In this document: piece by piece, positions 63,374 through 64,000 of the stretch
How the letters are laid out: the number at the start of each line of letters is the position of its first letter
Numbering within the stretch: position 1 is the first letter of the stretch
Position numbers and translations under genes: made by a program
The notes under the pieces: generated by a model
Seen by the model: the letters and a program-made list of their open reading frames with translations, nothing else
Told to the model about the DNA's origin: nothing
Databases searched by the model: none
From: Holdemania sp. Marseille-P2844
GTDB taxonomy: Bacteria > Bacillota_I > Bacilli_A > Erysipelotrichales > Erysipelotrichaceae
Reading direction: 5' to 3'
Assembly (NCBI RefSeq): GCF_900120005.1
Contig: NZ_LT635451.1
Coordinates: 296,161-360,160, forward strand
DNA: 64,000 nt

Positions 63374-64000
63374 TCATCGCAGAAAATCTCGGCAAGAAAT
63401 TCCGGAATAAAACCGTGATCCGGCAGATGAACTGTGCTATCAAAGAGGGCAGCATCTATGGGCTGGTCGGCGCCAACGGGGCGGGGAAGTCAACGTTTTT
63501 ACGGATGTTGGCGGGGGTGTATCAGCCCAGCGAAGGCAAGGCCGAGATCAATGGGGAAGCGGTGTTTGACAACGCGAAAATTAAAAAGGAGATCGTCTTC
63601 ATCCCTGATGAGCTGTACTTTTTTCCCAACTACAATTTCCGCATGATGGCCGATTATTACGCCAGTCTGTACGAACATTTCGACCGCCATCGCTTTCAGA
63701 TGCTGTGCGATCATTTCAAGCTCGACACTGAGGCGCGGATTCAGAATTTCTCCAAGGGTATGAAGCGGCAGGGCGCGCTGATTCTGGCGCTGTCGACCCG
63801 GGCCCATTATTTCTTCTTTGACGAAACGTTTGACGGTCTGGATCCGGTCATGCGCTCATTGGTGAAATCAGTGCTGTCCGAGGACGTCGCGCAGCGCAGC
63901 TCGACCGTCCTTTTAACCTCGCATAACCTGCGGGAGCTGGAAGATCTGTGCGATCACATGGGCTTGCTTGTAGAAGGCCGGATCATGTTTGAAAGCGACA
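63370..64000 (+). CDS. ABC transporter ATP-binding protein (3' end outside the window)
   Basis: The reading frame runs from ATG 63370 to the window edge (210 codons). It has Walker A GANGAGKS at residues 34-41, a signature-like NFSKGMKRQGALILAL, Walker B FFFDETFDGLDP and the switch His in LTSHNLRELE. The signature motif is degenerate (FSKGMKRQ instead of LSGGQ), as in the YtrB/YxlF-like group of ABC exporters, often under GntR control. The stop lies outside. Confidence 0.9.
   Translation, partial: MIIAENLGKKFRNKTVIRQMNCAIKEGSIYGLVGANGAGKSTFLRMLAGVYQPSEGKAEINGEAVFDNAKIKKEIVFIPDELYFFPNYNFRMMADYYASLYEHFDRHRFQMLCDHFKLDTEARIQNFSKGMKRQGALILALSTRAHYFFFDETFDGLDPVMRSLVKSVLSEDVAQRSSTVLLTSHNLRELEDLCDHMGLLVEGRIMFESD

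Overview
The window (about 50% GC in most genes) reads as a chromosomal segment of a Gram-positive Firmicute. PolC-type DNA polymerase III, RNase J, the hrcA-grpE-dnaK-dnaJ operon under CIRCE control, EzrA, UlaA-type PTS parts, a Bacillus-type rpsD neighbourhood and WXG100/EssC secretion genes all point that way. The mix of a fairly high GC content, sporulation-type genes and PTS/PRD regulators fits an Erysipelotrichia-like gut bacterium (Holdemania-like is a guess from GC and gene content, not a demonstrated identity).

Layout. 0-9.4 kb: Cof-type phosphatase; a leftward set (peptide deformylase, RNase J, histidine phosphatase, carbon-nitrogen hydrolase); then ftsW/rodA-type gene, rsmD, coaD and a convergent ylbJ-like gene. 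9.4-18.3 kb: heat-shock cluster hrcA-grpE-dnaK-(polysaccharide deacetylase lipoprotein)-dnaJ with two CIRCE operators in tandem, then clpB with its own perfect CIRCE. 18.3-22.1 kb: AT-rich spacer, two amino-sugar nucleotide genes (CapF/CapG type) and a GH25 lysozyme. 22.1-28.8 kb: rpsD, a GNAT gene, ezrA, a cysteine desulfurase and thiI, followed by a Gln/Asn-rich repeat protein that I propose is a gamma-type small acid-soluble spore protein (SASP). 28.85-30.77 kb: a group IIC-like intron inserted right behind that gene's terminator. 31-34.5 kb: PRD/EIIA regulator plus ascorbate-type PTS IIB and IIC. 34.8-39.1 kb: polC. 39.7-44.7 kb: rimP-nusA-ylxR-ylxQ-infB-rbfA. 44.8-51.6 kb: a compact type VII secretion (T7SS) locus with two WXG100-like proteins, a 644-residue exported protein of unknown function, an EssC-like ATPase and a YukD/EsaB-like protein. 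52.4-57 kb: truB, ribF, an RsmF-like methylase and a RelA/SpoT-domain protein. 57-64 kb: SpoIIIAH-like gene, Asp23/Gls24 gene, PPC-domain gene, patatin, infC-rpmI-rplT with a leader RNA, tRNA-Glu, an XRE regulator, an Mrp-type ATPase with a NifX-like partner, a GNAT gene and the start of an ABC transporter gene.

Two themes stand out. First, sporulation: a SpoIIIAH-like gene with a SigE-type promoter, a ylbJ-like gene with a SigE-type -10, and the SASP-like gene with a SigG-type promoter. The last lies in the place (rpsD...ezrA...nifZ-thiI-ssp) where Bacillus subtilis has sspA. Second, accessory insertion into conserved operons: the T7SS locus splits the usual rimP-infB-rbfA-truB-ribF order, with a terminator behind rbfA and a fresh promoter before truB; and a deacetylase lipoprotein gene sits between dnaK and dnaJ.
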